DNA of 9,695 nt from Syntrophaceae bacterium UBA6255 (GTDB lineage: Bacteria; Desulfobacterota; Syntrophia; Syntrophales; Smithellaceae), in contig DJVN01000178.1 of assembly GCA_002441205.1 (NCBI GenBank), positions 2,026 through 11,720 on the forward strand, read 5' to 3'. The notes beneath the pieces are model-generated. The model worked only from the letters and a program-made list of their open reading frames with translations. It did not search any database and had not been told where the DNA came from. Position 1 is the first letter of the stretch. The number at the start of each line of letters is the position of its first letter. Below are positions 1-6,467 of this stretch, piece after piece. A program made the position numbers and the translations under genes.

Positions 1-326
1 TCATGAACATTATGCTTGTTTCCGTGACGGAAAGAACACGGGAAATCGGCATTCGCATGGCCGTCGGAGCAAAAACATGGGACATCCGCATTCAGTTTAT
101 TATTGAAGCCCTGACCCTATCCATGCTCGGAGGCATTGCGGGAATTATCATTGGAAGCGGCGGCTCCTTCATCCTCTCTACTGTTTTTGAAATTCCTTCC
201 GTAGTATCGTTTTTTTCGGTCCTGCTATCATTCAGCTTTTCCGGCCTGGTGGGAATATTTTTCGGTTTCTATCCGGCTTACAAAGCTTCTCTTTTGAATC
301 CTATCGATGCCTTACGATTTGAATAA
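1..326 (+). CDS. ABC transporter permease, MacB/FtsX-like, C-terminal fragment
   Basis: The last ~108 residues of an integral membrane permease of the MacB/FtsX type; the gene begins outside the window, and the ATG at position 3 is most likely internal. The fragment opens with the conserved cytoplasmic stretch seen in this family (VTERTREIGIRMAVGAK), which follows a membrane helix in full-length proteins. Two hydrophobic spans follow (about residues 37-58 and 66-90 of the visible part), ending in the family's typical terminal motif FGFYPAYKASLLNPIDALRFE-like segment (PAYKA, then P-I-D-A-L-R). Full-length members are usually about 400 residues, or 650 when fused to an ATPase, so only the end is here. 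Known members export peptides, macrolides or lipoproteins together with an ATPase and a periplasmic adaptor; the substrate cannot be told here. The stop is followed by an 83-base gap with a candidate promoter, so it is probably the end of a separate transporter operon. Confidence 0.9.
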   Translation, partial: MNIMLVSVTERTREIGIRMAVGAKTWDIRIQFIIEALTLSMLGGIAGIIIGSGGSFILSTVFEIPSVVSFFSVLLSFSFSGLVGIFFGFYPAYKASLLNPIDALRFE

Positions 327-346
327 TTGTCAAAGAAAATATCGCA

Positions 347-375
347 TTGACACACACCATGATTCCTTATAGGAT
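347..375 (+). promoter_or_regulatory. Candidate sigma70-type promoter for the 410-1192 gene
   Basis: A perfect -35 hexamer TTGACA (347-352) is followed, 17 bases later, by TAGGAT (370-375; 4 of 6 to TATAAT). An overlapping TATAGG at 368-373 would give a 15-base spacer. It sits in the gap after the permease stop and about 35 bases before the next ATG. Pattern match only. Confidence 0.4.
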
Positions 376-409
376 CACGCCCTGAAAAAATGTATTCAAG
401 CAGGAAATT

Positions 410-1192
410 ATGAACTTCTCCACAAAATACATCTGGCAGAAATGGTCTGTAGCATTCAAAATAATGCCTGTCATGATTTTAGTCGCCGTATTAAAGTTTC
501 TGTTCCATAAATTCGGACTGGAAATCATGGAACTGAATGCCCTCTTCACCAGTCTGGTTGCCGGCACAATATTTCTGATTGGATTTCTCATCACAGGTGT
601 GCTTTCCGATTATAAGGAAAGCGAAAAGATTCCCAGCGAGCTTACGGCATCTCTGAAGTCATTATTTGATGACTCTTACACAATTTATAAAGGCAAGAAC
701 TCTGTCCCTGCCCATAATTTTCTGGAATTCCAAAAAATATTTGTTACTTCGCTGATGGAATGGTTTTATAAAAAAGAAAGAACAAAATCAATGCTGGGTA
801 AAATCAGCGCAATGAATGAATTCTTTATTGAGATCGATAAAGAAGGCGTTGCGGCTCCCTATATTGTGAAAATGAAGATTGAACAAAACAGCATCAGAAA
901 AATGATCATGAGAATTGATACCATCCGGGATACTGATTTTATCGGCTCGGCCTATGCGATCGTTGAAGCCATGGGTTTTTTGGTTGTCATTGGTCTGCTC
1001 GTTATGACAATTGAGCCTTTTTACGCGTCACTCTTTTTCACGTTACTTGTCACCTTCCTGATTGCCTACATGGTTTTTTTAATCAAAGACCTGGATAATC
1101 CTTTTGATTACAGTGATAAGGGTGAAAGCGGAACGGAAATTTCACTCAAGCCGCTTCGCGATCAGGAATCAGCCATGAAAGATTTCAAATAA
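410..1192 (+). CDS. Uncharacterised four-helix membrane protein (bestrophin/DUF4239-like traits)
   Basis: 260 residues, function unknown. Hydrophobic spans are visible at about residues 17-33, 44-65, 180-200 and 203-225, giving two membrane hairpins that flank a polar, mainly helical region of about 115 residues rich in Lys, Glu and aromatic residues. The segment just after helix 2 (SDYKESEKIPSEL) and the segment after helix 4 (IKDLDNPFDY) are reminiscent of bacterial bestrophin-like/DUF4239 membrane proteins, which share a four-helix layout with a 'D-Y-K-E-x-x-K-I-P' stretch and a C-terminal 'D-x-P-F' turn. That link is by eye and would need a profile search. The ATG at 410 is preceded by AGGA (402-405), a modest ribosome site with short spacing. 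It has its own candidate promoter and lies between the permease and the glycan genes, with no clear functional tie to either. The C-terminal tail (about 230-260) is polar and probably cytoplasmic. Confidence 0.75.
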   Translation: MNFSTKYIWQKWSVAFKIMPVMILVAVLKFLFHKFGLEIMELNALFTSLVAGTIFLIGFLITGVLSDYKESEKIPSELTASLKSLFDDSYTIYKGKNSVPAHNFLEFQKIFVTSLMEWFYKKERTKSMLGKISAMNEFFIEIDKEGVAAPYIVKMKIEQNSIRKMIMRIDTIRDTDFIGSAYAIVEAMGFLVVIGLLVMTIEPFYASLFFTLLVTFLIAYMVFLIKDLDNPFDYSDKGESGTEISLKPLRDQESAMKDFK

Positions 1193-1223
1193 ATATTTTT
1201 AGTTGTCATAGGACTAGGTTTAT

Positions 1224-1252
1224 TTGACACCAGCTGTAAAGATCGGTGTAAA
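1224..1252 (+). promoter_or_regulatory. Candidate sigma70-type promoter upstream of the methyltransferase
   Basis: TTGACA (1224-1229), a 17-base spacer, then TGTAAA (1247-1252; 4 of 6 to TATAAT). If used, transcription would start near 1259 and leave an untranslated leader of about 160 bases before the methyltransferase ATG. The -10 is weak, so this is a moderate candidate. Confidence 0.3.
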
Positions 1253-1354
1253 ACTTTGTTTCTGAAAGTGAGCGTCGGAGAATTTTTATTTGCGTACTTA
1301 CTTTCAATTAGTAATCTTTAATTCTCAAATCCTCATTTTTATGCTAATTTCGCC

Positions 1355-1432
1355 ATGAAAAATTCGGGCATTTGGAACGTTAAAACTTATTCATATAAAG
1401 AACAGTTCATAATGAAAAGATGGATATGCTGA
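1355..1432 (+). CDS. Possible short upstream ORF (25 aa) overlapping the methyltransferase start
   Basis: An ATG at 1355 opens a 25-codon frame (MKNSGIWNV... ending ...KRWIC) that stops with TGA at 1430-1432, 13 bases inside the methyltransferase gene and in another frame. No Shine-Dalgarno sequence precedes it. It may be a leader peptide that couples translation to the methyltransferase, whose own ribosome site is weak, or simply a chance ORF. It could also be an ancestral N-terminus now out of frame. Kept only as a low-confidence entry. Confidence 0.15.
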   Translation: MKNSGIWNVKTYSYKEQFIMKRWIC

Positions 1433-2106
1433 TACTGCGAAATTTTATTAGAAATCATGCCACTGCCGGATTCCATAAGTCACTGAGAAATGTTAAAGAT
1501 GAATGGCGGATTCTTCGTATTCATCGTCGGAATTTAAAACTTGCCGTTGATTTTGCCGTAATGGATAATCTTCGATTACACTTGGGGTGCGGGAATCGCA
1601 TAAAAAGCAAATGGGTGAATATTGACTTATTTTCTTCAGCCGCCGACCTCAATCTCGATCTGCGAGAACCTTTGCCCTTTAGAACGGACTCTGTGTCAGT
1701 TATATATAGCGAGCATTTCCTCGAACATCTTGTATATCCTGAAGAGGTCTCAAAATTTTTGAGCGAATGCATCCGGATATTGAAGCCAAAAGGATTATTC
1801 AGTGTAGGTGTTCCTGATACGGAATCCTGCTGTAGAAACTATCTTAACAAAAACGAAGAAGCCTTTCGCATAGCTCGGGAGAAGGGTTGGCATCCTCAAA
1901 GATGTAATACCTTAATGCATCAAGTGAACTATCATTTCCGGCAAGGAGAAGAGCATCAATATGCATATGATTTTCAGACGCTTGCTCAGGTTCTCGCCGA
2001 AGCGGGCTTTGAAAATATTTGTCGCCGTCAATGGAGCGCCGAATACGATTCGCCTCAATGGGAAGTTGAAGGAACATTATATGCAGATGCGTACAAGCCG
2101 GTGTAA
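1420..2106 (+). CDS. SAM-dependent methyltransferase, class I (Methyltransf_11-like)
   Basis: 228 residues with a Rossmann-type methyltransferase core. Motif I is LHLGCGN (residues 53-59). The acidic residue that usually binds the SAM ribose is D69 in VNIDL. Motif II is LDLREPLPF (79-87), followed by the EHFLEHL segment (98-104) and the post-core strand LKPKGLFSVGVPD (121-133). This set matches the small predicted methyltransferases (COG4627-type) that often lie in polysaccharide and cell-surface glycan clusters; the acceptor is not predictable. Residues 1-47 form a basic extension (many Arg and Lys) ahead of the core. ATG 1420 has no strong ribosome site. ATG 1426 or even ATG 1561 (M48, just before the core) are alternative starts, the last giving the compact form common in the family. 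It is separated from its neighbours by gaps of about 220 bases on each side, so it is probably its own transcription unit. It ends with TAA. Confidence 0.85.
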   Translation: MDMLILRNFIRNHATAGFHKSLRNVKDEWRILRIHRRNLKLAVDFAVMDNLRLHLGCGNRIKSKWVNIDLFSSAADLNLDLREPLPFRTDSVSVIYSEHFLEHLVYPEEVSKFLSECIRILKPKGLFSVGVPDTESCCRNYLNKNEEAFRIAREKGWHPQRCNTLMHQVNYHFRQGEEHQYAYDFQTLAQVLAEAGFENICRRQWSAEYDSPQWEVEGTLYADAYKPV

Positions 2107-2237
2107 ATTGAACACATTAAGTTGAACCGTAAATTTCAGCTTCCAAAAAACAATCCTGAAATATTCCGGCTGAACAACCATTCAATCTTTACCGGCAATC
2201 AACACAACCGGCGTACGTAATTCGTTTCAATATTTCC

Positions 2238-2267
2238 TTGACACGAAAGATGCGTGTATACTATACG
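2238..2267 (+). promoter_or_regulatory. Candidate sigma70-type promoter for the GT2 gene
   Basis: TTGACA (2238-2243), preceded by CC, with TATACG (2262-2267) 18 bases downstream. CTATAC at 17 bases is the alternative reading. A TATACT also lies at 2257-2262 but at only 13 bases. Transcription would start near 2274, about 55 bases ahead of the ATG at 2329. This makes a GTG start at 2254, inside the promoter, unlikely. Confidence 0.45.
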
Positions 2268-2317
2268 GACTCCCGCAAAATATAATTTTATCAATTTAAT
2301 CAATCGATTTTTCGATA

Positions 2318-2322
2318 AAGGA
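2318..2322 (+). promoter_or_regulatory. Ribosome binding site deciding the GT2 start
   Basis: AAGGA at 2318-2322 lies six bases before ATG 2329 and is one of the best Shine-Dalgarno matches in the window. It favours ATG 2329 over an in-frame GTG at 2254, which has no such site and whose extra 25 residues do not resemble the family. Confidence 0.6.
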
Positions 2323-2328
2323 ATCCGG

Positions 2329-2778
2329 ATGAAAGAACAACAATCAGGCTCATTGAAAGTCACGGTAGTTATTATTACCTATAATCGGGCTGAGATGTTA
2401 AAGGAAGCTCTTGCGTCGCTCACTACGCAATCGCGTTTTCCTGACGAAGTGCTGGTGGTAGATAATAATTCTTCTGATCATACAAAAGCGGTGGCGGAGA
2501 GTTTTAAAGGCAGATTGAATATGAGTTATGTCTTTGAACCCGTCCAGGGAGTCTCTTCGGCCCGCAACGCCGGCATAAGGCATGCCCAGGGAGACATCAT
2601 CGTCTATCTGGACGATGATTGCATCGCTGAAAAAGACTGGCTTTATTATATGGAGATACCCTTTATCAGAGATCCTTCCATCGGTATGGTGGGCGGCCAA
2701 ATAGGGAACTGCCGGGTCAAGGGGACATTAATCGAGGATTATTGTATCGCTGCGTCTCTGTTGAGCGTGGAAAAATAG
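2329..2778 (+). CDS. GT2 N-terminal fragment (nucleotide-sugar binding half)
   Basis: 149 residues from ATG 2329 to the TAG at 2776-2778. It contains the first half of a GT-A domain: a beta-strand and turn with TYNR, the VVDNNSSDHT loop, the VQGVSSARNAG helix and the DDD metal site at residues 95-97. It stops soon after VGGQIGN (121-127), well before the acceptor-side acidic motif, so as a free protein it should be inactive. It can be extended in frame to GTG 2254, but the promoter and ribosome site argue for 2329. Typical GT2 catalytic domains need about 230 residues or more, so this one is truncated. The sequence resumes in the same frame directly after the stop. Confidence 0.65.
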   Translation: MKEQQSGSLKVTVVIITYNRAEMLKEALASLTTQSRFPDEVLVVDNNSSDHTKAVAESFKGRLNMSYVFEPVQGVSSARNAGIRHAQGDIIVYLDDDCIAEKDWLYYMEIPFIRDPSIGMVGGQIGNCRVKGTLIEDYCIAASLLSVEK

Positions 2779-2796
2779 CAGGGAAGAACAACACCG

Positions 2797-3531
2797 ATGA
2801 TTCCACATATCTTGTCAACTAAAAAAGGATACGGCAATGGATATTTACTGAAGATCAATACCTCCGCGATGATTATGCCGATGTTTCCCGCCGCCAACCT
2901 GGCCATCCGCAAGTCTGCGATACAGGAGGTCGGTTTTTTCGACACCGAATGCAAAACCAGCGGAGAGGATAATGACATATGCATCAGAATGCTCAAGAGT
3001 AAGTGGGAAATGTTTTACGAACCCCGGGCAACTATTATGCACAAGCACAGAACGAGTCTCAGGGGACTTTTGAAACAATGGTACGGTTACGGAACGTATC
3101 AACCCTACCTCTTTAAAAAACATACACCCAAGTGTCTGGAAATAGTTTATCAGAGCAATAAAAGTAAACTCAACTGGACCTCACGGCGTTTTTATAAGAT
3201 TCTCGGAATAAATGTTCCTTTACATATAATGATTCATGTCACCCCATTTTATATTTTACATGCGTTCCTGTTGACACTGATTTTATCACTGATTATCAAA
3301 TCGCCTTTATTGTTCGCGTTCGTCTTGCTGGGAGGATTAAGCAGCTGGTTGTATTATTCCGGATGGTCATTTTTGCGCAACTGCATAACCGGGAAAACCT
3401 TCCGCGGGATTCCTTATGCTCTCATCCGGTATCTTCTGAACTGGGCTTTTGTGTTCGCCGCATTCAAGACGGGGCTAAAAATGGGCGTCATCTATTTTGC
3501 TGTCACCCGCTGGCGTGATCTTGATGAATGA
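2797..3531 (+). CDS. GT2 C-terminal fragment with membrane segments
   Basis: 244 residues if counted from ATG 2797, which is in frame with, and 18 bases after, the TAG that ends the N-terminal half. A GGGA (2781-2784) lies 12 bases upstream, so weak reinitiation is conceivable. Its first third is the acceptor half of the GT-A domain (PAANLAIRKSA at about 31-41, GFFD 46-49, SGEDND 55-60, EPRATIMHKHR about 80-90). The rest includes strongly hydrophobic stretches at about 145-185 and 205-235, suggesting two or three membrane or interfacial helices. It has no nucleotide-binding region, so it is not an independent enzyme. It ends with TGA, 106 bases before the DUF362 gene, with no clear terminator between them, which suggests co-transcription. 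Confidence 0.6.
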   Translation: MIPHILSTKKGYGNGYLLKINTSAMIMPMFPAANLAIRKSAIQEVGFFDTECKTSGEDNDICIRMLKSKWEMFYEPRATIMHKHRTSLRGLLKQWYGYGTYQPYLFKKHTPKCLEIVYQSNKSKLNWTSRRFYKILGINVPLHIMIHVTPFYILHAFLLTLILSLIIKSPLLFAFVLLGGLSSWLYYSGWSFLRNCITGKTFRGIPYALIRYLLNWAFVFAAFKTGLKMGVIYFAVTRWRDLDE

Positions 3532-3540
3532 AAAGGACAC

Positions 3541-3645
3541 ATGCGCCGGTCGCTGCCGTTGATGAAGGCCTCTCCAAAAGACTGGTTGAATAATTTGGAG
3601 ATAAGTCATGAGGTCATGTTTTTGAAAGCGGTACATTATGAATAG
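3541..3645 (+). CDS. Possible short ORF (34 aa) between GT2 and DUF362
   Basis: ATG 3541 opens 34 codons (MRRSLPLMKASPKDW...) ending with TAG at 3643-3645, overlapping the DUF362 start by eight bases. An AAGGA at 3533-3537 lies only three bases ahead, closer than usual. No similarity is recognised. It could couple translation from the GT2 end to DUF362, whose own ribosome site is poor, or be a chance frame. Confidence 0.2.
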   Translation: MRRSLPLMKASPKDWLNNLEISHEVMFLKAVHYE

Positions 3646-5080
3646 CGGCGATATTTCTCCGGTCAGCTTTAATTACGACAAAAAAGTGACGTATGGCGGC
3701 AGAGTGCCATATGAAAGCCATGATAATCCCGCCTATGATTTTGTCTGGAAAACCGTGGAAAGGCTGGGGATGGGGACGTCTCGAAACCCTCTGAGCAGCA
3801 TCATCAAACCGGGGAACACCGTTCTAATCAAGCCGAATCTAATAGACAGCATTCCGGGAACATATACCCGGCCGGAAGTTGTCAGGCCGGTCATTGACAT
3901 GGCGGTGGCAGCCGGCGCGGGAAAAATACACATAGCGGACGCAGGTATTAACTTTATTGAGACGGAGCAAACACTGGACGCCACACATTATTCCGAAATG
4001 GCCTGGTGTTTACAGAGGCGACATCCCGCCATCACAATAGAGGCGTTGAATTTAAACAGACTTCCCCGCTGGCGTTGGGTGTTTTTGGGAGACGGCAGCA
4101 GTTTTTACAACAGCGGATACAGGAATGATGAAGCCGCTTTTGATTACGGCGAGCCATTATTGAATCACAAATATTATCTGACCGCAGACCGTTTAGGAAG
4201 GTCACCCGAAGGAAAACCTCTGGGCTGGTACGCCATCAGCGACAGCATATTGGACGCCGATGTCGTCATCAATATGCCGAAAATGAAAACACATTGGACA
4301 ATGCTGGTCACCCTTTCCATGAAAAATCTTGTCGGCTGCACTGTGGCCAGCACCTACGATCACAAAGCGGGCAACGGCGCGAACCTGGCCCGCATTCCGC
4401 ATTGCCATGTCCGCAAAACCAATTATTTTGACAATGATATCTCAGCGCGGGTGCTGCAGGATTTGAATAAAATAATTCTCTACTGCGATAAGGACGGGCG
4501 GCTCAAGAAAAGAAAGCAGCGGAACTATCTGACCGTCATTGACGGGATAGATGCCATGGAGAAAAGTCAAACGCCGCTTTATAATTCAAAAGGCAAAAGA
4601 AGGATGAGCCACATGGTTCTGGCGGGTCAAGACCCCGTTTCCACGGACATGGTGGCCTGTCGAGCGATGGGATACGATTACAGGCAAATACCTGTATTGA
4701 AAAATAGCGAAATGGATAACACCCACAAAATAGGCAATTACAATAAGGACAATATCGTCATCCTGGGAGAAAATCTGGATACCAGAATAAATCATGTATT
4801 CGGATTCAACGACCTCTGGAAAAAAGATGCCAAATGTCTGGCAATAAAAAAATTCTCTTCGCCAAAGATTCGAACGGTGACAAAAAAAGGGAAAAAAGTG
4901 ATTGCCATTATTGATAACTGCACGGCCGCGCACCTAATGTATGGCAAGGGAGATTTATTGACGATGTCCGGAAAAGGCAATACGTACGTTGCTGAATTAC
5001 CTTTATCGGAAAAGGAGGTTTGTATCTTTGCACACGACCGGTATCTGAATTCCATAAATAAACAATGCGATTTCGCGTGA
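3638..5080 (+). CDS. DUF362 domain-containing protein
   Basis: 480 residues with the conserved blocks of the DUF362 family (PF04015): VLIKPNL (62-68), TRPEVVRPVID followed by a GAGKIHIADA strand (77-102), the central MPKMKTH (213-219) with KNLVGC (229-234), and DGIDAME (302-308) with AGQDPVSTD (329-337). Family members are soluble proteins of uncertain function, common in anaerobes and often fused to a 4Fe-4S ferredoxin domain. No CxxCxxC cluster is seen here. Instead, about 70 residues (410-480) form a basic, beta-rich extension of unknown role. A stop (TGA 3623-3625) lies just upstream in frame, so ATG 3638 is the earliest start; its ribosome site is weak. The stop is only 12 bases before the first acyltransferase, so the two are almost surely co-transcribed. 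This links the protein to the acylation/glycosylation set, but its reaction is not predictable. Confidence 0.9.
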   Translation: MNSGDISPVSFNYDKKVTYGGRVPYESHDNPAYDFVWKTVERLGMGTSRNPLSSIIKPGNTVLIKPNLIDSIPGTYTRPEVVRPVIDMAVAAGAGKIHIADAGINFIETEQTLDATHYSEMAWCLQRRHPAITIEALNLNRLPRWRWVFLGDGSSFYNSGYRNDEAAFDYGEPLLNHKYYLTADRLGRSPEGKPLGWYAISDSILDADVVINMPKMKTHWTMLVTLSMKNLVGCTVASTYDHKAGNGANLARIPHCHVRKTNYFDNDISARVLQDLNKIILYCDKDGRLKKRKQRNYLTVIDGIDAMEKSQTPLYNSKGKRRMSHMVLAGQDPVSTDMVACRAMGYDYRQIPVLKNSEMDNTHKIGNYNKDNIVILGENLDTRINHVFGFNDLWKKDAKCLAIKKFSSPKIRTVTKKGKKVIAIIDNCTAAHLMYGKGDLLTMSGKGNTYVAELPLSEKEVCIFAHDRYLNSINKQCDFA

Positions 5081-5092
5081 ACCCTTATCATC

Positions 5093-6340
5093 ATGCTGAT
5101 AGAAAATAATACAAACAATAAGAAACGCGCGTACCTGGAAGAAAATTACGGCAGGAATATTCTGCCGTTGTCCATGATCGAAAACGCATGCTTCCCCGGC
5201 CATGAGCCAATCGAGATATTTTTATATTATAAAAAAGAAACGCCTGTGGAAAAACTTAAAGCAAGTTTATGGAAAGCCGCCGAACATTACAATATTTTTT
5301 CCAGCCGGTTGATTATGATTGACGACAACAAATTCGCCTTACAGTACTGCACGGATAGTGTCGTCATTAAAATTTTACCGCCGGTGGATGTCGCCTCTGA
5401 TAATATTAACATCGATGATATCAAAAAAATGATGATTCATGTCCAAACCCTTCCGGGCGAACCGCTTTTTGTCGTTACGGGAATACCGCTGAAAGACGGA
5501 ATATTGGGCGCCATCAGCTGTTCTCACGCACTGGTTGACGGAATTTCATTGATGCTGTTCTTATACGTATGGGGATGCATCATTGAAGGCCGGGACTTTC
5601 CCCGTCCGTCACCTCAAAGATTGTTCAAGGGCAATCCCGTACGCTTTGATGAAATTGATAAGATATTCATTCCCCCGTTATCCGAATTGAGCCCCGCAAT
5701 TCAGCATCGGGTTCAGTCTGCCCGCAGCATCAAAACATACACCACCGGCGAATACCTGTCGGATGAATTTATCCATGAAATTAAAAATCAGTCACAAACA
5801 GAAAACGCGGAACACGTGATTTCCGATAATCAAATCATCACCGCTTTTTTATTAAAAAAATATCATGATGTTCTTCTGCCGGACGCCGATAAGATTAAAT
5901 TAATCACGCCGGTCGATCTCAGGAATGTTCATTCCGGTATCGATGCAATTTACATGGGCAACGCGGTGATTACCGGTATTGCCGAATTTACAAAAGATGA
6001 AATTCGCGGCATGTCGTTACATCGGATTGCCTGGCGCATTAAGCAATCGGTCGTCAGACCCAGAGATGAAAATGCGGTTAAAGAAATCTCGTATTTATCG
6101 GAGCATGGCGTGGAATTTAGCGACAATGTATTGAAAAATCATATTCCGCCTGACATGGAAAGAGATATCGTTTCAATCAACTTGATCCACTTGAACGACC
6201 TCGATTCACTGGGGCTGGGTGCCGATATCGGGAGCATCTTATATGTCAGTTCGGGCTCCGTGCAGGCGAACTTTACCATGTTGAAAGAAAAACGTGGCAG
6301 AATATTTGTGCAAATAACCGGCAGGTATCCGTTTGTTTAA
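5093..6340 (+). CDS. HxxxDG acyltransferase, BAHD/CAT-like fold (copy 1)
   Basis: 415 residues resembling the BAHD/'transferase family' (PF02458-like) and the wider chloramphenicol acetyltransferase-like superfamily, which moves acyl groups from CoA or carrier thioesters to alcohols or amines. The catalytic motif is HALVDG (H145, D149), preceded by GAISCS as is typical. A second-half block matches the BAHD pattern: PVDLR (273-277), then YMGNAV (287-292). The C-terminal DFGWG motif is degenerate, present as ADIGS (377-381). Length fits the family (about 400-450). No signal peptide or membrane span is seen, so it is probably cytoplasmic. ATG 5093 follows the DUF362 stop by 12 bases without a clear Shine-Dalgarno sequence, suggesting coupled translation. 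The paralogue at 6555 aligns from residue 14 (YLEENYG) to the end, confirming the N-terminus to within a few residues. Acyl donor and acceptor are unknown; neighbours suggest a sugar or glycoside. A condensation-domain-like role is less likely because the motif is HxxxDG, not HHxxxDG. Confidence 0.8.
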   Translation: MLIENNTNNKKRAYLEENYGRNILPLSMIENACFPGHEPIEIFLYYKKETPVEKLKASLWKAAEHYNIFSSRLIMIDDNKFALQYCTDSVVIKILPPVDVASDNINIDDIKKMMIHVQTLPGEPLFVVTGIPLKDGILGAISCSHALVDGISLMLFLYVWGCIIEGRDFPRPSPQRLFKGNPVRFDEIDKIFIPPLSELSPAIQHRVQSARSIKTYTTGEYLSDEFIHEIKNQSQTENAEHVISDNQIITAFLLKKYHDVLLPDADKIKLITPVDLRNVHSGIDAIYMGNAVITGIAEFTKDEIRGMSLHRIAWRIKQSVVRPRDENAVKEISYLSEHGVEFSDNVLKNHIPPDMERDIVSINLIHLNDLDSLGLGADIGSILYVSSGSVQANFTMLKEKRGRIFVQITGRYPFV

Positions 6341-6350
6341 ATTCCATTCC

Positions 6351-6398
6351 GAGAATGTCTTTGCGCTTTCAACCTGTAAAAGACAAATAATCATTCTC
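6351..6398 (+). repeat. Imperfect inverted repeat after acyltransferase copy 1
   Basis: GAGAATG (6351-6357) pairs with CATTCTC (6392-6398), and inside it GTCTTT (6357-6362) pairs with AAAGAC (6379-6384); the second arm carries a 7-base internal insertion. It starts 11 bases after the TAA. It could be an RNA hairpin protecting or ending the upstream message. There is no T-run after it, so it is not a standard intrinsic terminator. Confidence 0.35.
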
Positions 6399-6467
6399 AA
6401 CGAATATGCAATCTTTCAATCCATAATAAACACACTTTGCTCAACACATTTTGAAGCCAATAGTGCC

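Larger units (their letters stand above)
2329..3531 (+). pseudogene. Family 2 glycosyltransferase interrupted by one in-frame TAG
   Basis: Read through, this is a 400-position GT2 enzyme in one uninterrupted frame except for a single TAG at 2776-2778 (position 150). The N-terminal part carries the GT-A nucleotide-sugar fold: VTVVIITYNR (residues 11-20), VDNNSSD (44-50) and the metal-binding YLDDDC with D95-D97. The part after the stop carries the matching acceptor-side elements, including ANLAIRKSA and the SGEDND segment (E213, D214), a candidate catalytic acidic motif of GT2 enzymes. Membrane-associated hydrophobic stretches follow. Neither half alone holds a complete active site. The frame is kept on both sides and the missing link is only Q-G-R-T-T-P, so one point change (from CAG, TGG or similar) explains it. 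It is either a recent nonsense mutation, a sequencing error, or a readthrough/suppressed amber. Intact, it would transfer a sugar to a membrane-bound or nascent glycan acceptor at the inner membrane. Confidence 0.75.

Noticed and set aside
367..594. 75-codon minus-strand frame over the start of the membrane protein gene
   Set aside because: Overlaps the 5' end of a well-formed + strand gene, with no family features.
1319..1331. A 13-base sequence (TAATTCTCAAATC) shared with 9419-9431
   Set aside because: In 9.7 kb about one exact 13-base match is expected by chance, and both sites are A/T-rich gaps with little similarity around them.
2254..2328. GTG start at 2254 extending the GT2 protein by 25 residues
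   Set aside because: It lies within the candidate promoter, has no ribosome site, and the added residues do not look like a GT2 N-terminus. ATG 2329 has a good AAGGA at proper spacing.
2797..3531. The downstream GT2 half as an independent gene
   Set aside because: It is in the same frame as the first half, lacks the nucleotide-binding region and has only a distant GGGA upstream. One gene broken by a nonsense codon explains it better.
4586..4933. 115-codon minus-strand frame inside the DUF362 gene
   Set aside because: Antisense to conserved DUF362 blocks, with no recognisable domain or ribosome site. Same judgement for the other minus-strand frames at 1521-1772, 1844-2077, 2398-2700, 2739-3123, 3733-3984, 4202-4408, 4792-5203 and 6776-7081.
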